The notes below the pieces were generated by a model. It was not told where the DNA came from. It saw nothing but the letters and a program-made list of their open reading frames with translations, and made no database searches. Source: JBGTHB01 sp041746415 (GTDB taxonomy: Bacteria > Pseudomonadota > Gammaproteobacteria > Coxiellales > Coxiellaceae). Taken from it: a DNA stretch of 6,368 bases. The stretch covers positions 1 to 6,368 of the forward strand of contig JBGTHB010000131.1 in NCBI GenBank assembly GCA_041746415.1. The letters are read 5' to 3'. Positions 5,859 to 6,368 of this stretch are shown in pieces. Position numbers and translations under genes: made by a program. Every line of letters starts with the position of its first letter. Positions within the stretch are counted from its first letter, which is position 1.

Positions 5859-6368
5859 CTATATATCACGTGATGTCATAACGGAATCCACTAGCCCATA
5901 CTCTTTAGCTTTTTCAGCACCCATAAAGTTATCGCGGTTAGTATCGCGCTCTATAGTTTTAATATCTTTACCAGTGTGCTTGGCCAAAATTGTGTTTATT
6001 TGCTCACTGATACGCAGTGTTTCCTTAGCATGGATTTGTATATCCGTACCTTGTCCTTGATAACCGCCCAACACTTGGTGAATCATTACCGTAGCATGGG
6101 GTAACGCATGACGTTTACCTGCCGTTCCAGTCGCTAATAACAACGCACCGGCGCTAGCAGCTTGCCCCAAACACAACGTACGCACATCCGGTTTAATAAA
6201 CTGCATGGTATCGTATATGGATAACGCAGCTGTCACCACGCCACCTGGGGAATTAATATAAAGATTAATGTCTTTTTTAGGATCCTCAGACTCCAAAAAC
6301 AACATCTGCGCCACTACTAAATTGGCCATATGTTCTTCTATTTGTCCCACTAAAAAAATAATTCGGTC
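5859..6368 (-). CDS. clpP: ClpP, proteolytic subunit of ClpXP (N-terminus off the right edge)
   Basis: ClpP forms the double-heptamer serine-protease chamber into which ClpX feeds substrates. The frame is open to the last base of the window, giving 169 residues. The GTG at 6348-6350 is internal, since the residues before it (DRIIFL) match the ERVIFL of E. coli ClpP. By alignment about 39 residues lie beyond the edge. The catalytic triad is complete: Ser in GQAASAGA (visible residue 72), His in VMIHQ (97) and Asp in ERDTNRD (146), with the same spacing as S111, H136 and D185 of E. coli. Also present are the INSPGG glycine-rich strand (visible residues 39-44) and the LGGYQGQGTD segment. The gene ends in TAG, 21 bp before clpX. 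Promoter and true start are outside the window; tig (trigger factor) would be the expected upstream neighbour. Confidence 0.97.
   Translation of the reverse strand, partial: DRIIFLVGQIEEHMANLVVAQMLFLESEDPKKDINLYINSPGGVVTAALSIYDTMQFIKPDVRTLCLGQAASAGALLLATGTAGKRHALPHATVMIHQVLGGYQGQGTDIQIHAKETLRISEQINTILAKHTGKDIKTIERDTNRDNFMGAEKAKEYGLVDSVMTSRDI

Noticed and set aside
5716..6060. Open frame of 114 codons on the plus strand across the clpP-clpX junction
   Set aside because: It is antisense to strongly conserved coding sequence of both genes and resembles no family I know; a shadow frame.
6348..6350. GTG as the start codon of clpP
   Set aside because: The frame continues upstream to the window edge with residues matching the conserved ClpP N-terminal region, so this is an internal valine codon.

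Overview
The window holds four minus-strand genes in the order clpP – clpX – lon – pmbA (reading from the right edge leftwards). A plus-strand membrane-protein gene enters from the left edge and converges on pmbA. All four minus-strand products resemble their E. coli counterparts along the whole visible length, with catalytic residues in place. The clpP-clpX-lon order is the usual one in gammaproteobacteria. The DNA is AT-rich with A/T-ending codons. A gammaproteobacterium is well supported. An AT-rich lineage of the Legionella/Coxiella sort is a guess from composition and from the GTCAT…ATGAC palindromic repeats, not a demonstrated assignment.

Layout: 1-315 (+) is the last 104 codons of a multi-pass membrane protein, probably a MATE-type transporter. 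316-637 is a convergent intergenic region with no gene. It carries a small hairpin just after the first stop codon and two direct copies (139 bp apart) of a ~100-bp imperfect palindrome with a 46-bp core that is identical in both. 638-1969 (-) is pmbA (tldE), starting at a GTG inside the end of lon. 1953-4406 (-) is lon, complete, with two lysine-rich additions. 4407-4577 is the clpX-lon spacer, with a ribosome binding site and a plausible sigma70 promoter for lon. 4578-5837 (-) is clpX, complete. 5859-6368 (-) is clpP, whose N-terminus lies beyond the right edge.

Functionally this is a protein quality-control locus. ClpX unfolds substrates and feeds them to ClpP. Lon is a self-contained AAA+ protease. 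PmbA is the partner subunit of the TldD/TldE peptidase. clpP and clpX are 21 bp apart and surely cotranscribed. lon probably has its own promoter as well, and pmbA overlaps lon by 17 bp, so it is likely translationally coupled. In E. coli the gene after lon is hupB; here it is pmbA.

I do not see an undescribed defence, mobile or secretion system. The parts that merit a second look are the paired palindromic elements at 362-600, the strand asymmetry of their hairpin core, and the lon/pmbA junction with its basic tail, A8 tract and overlapping GTG start.
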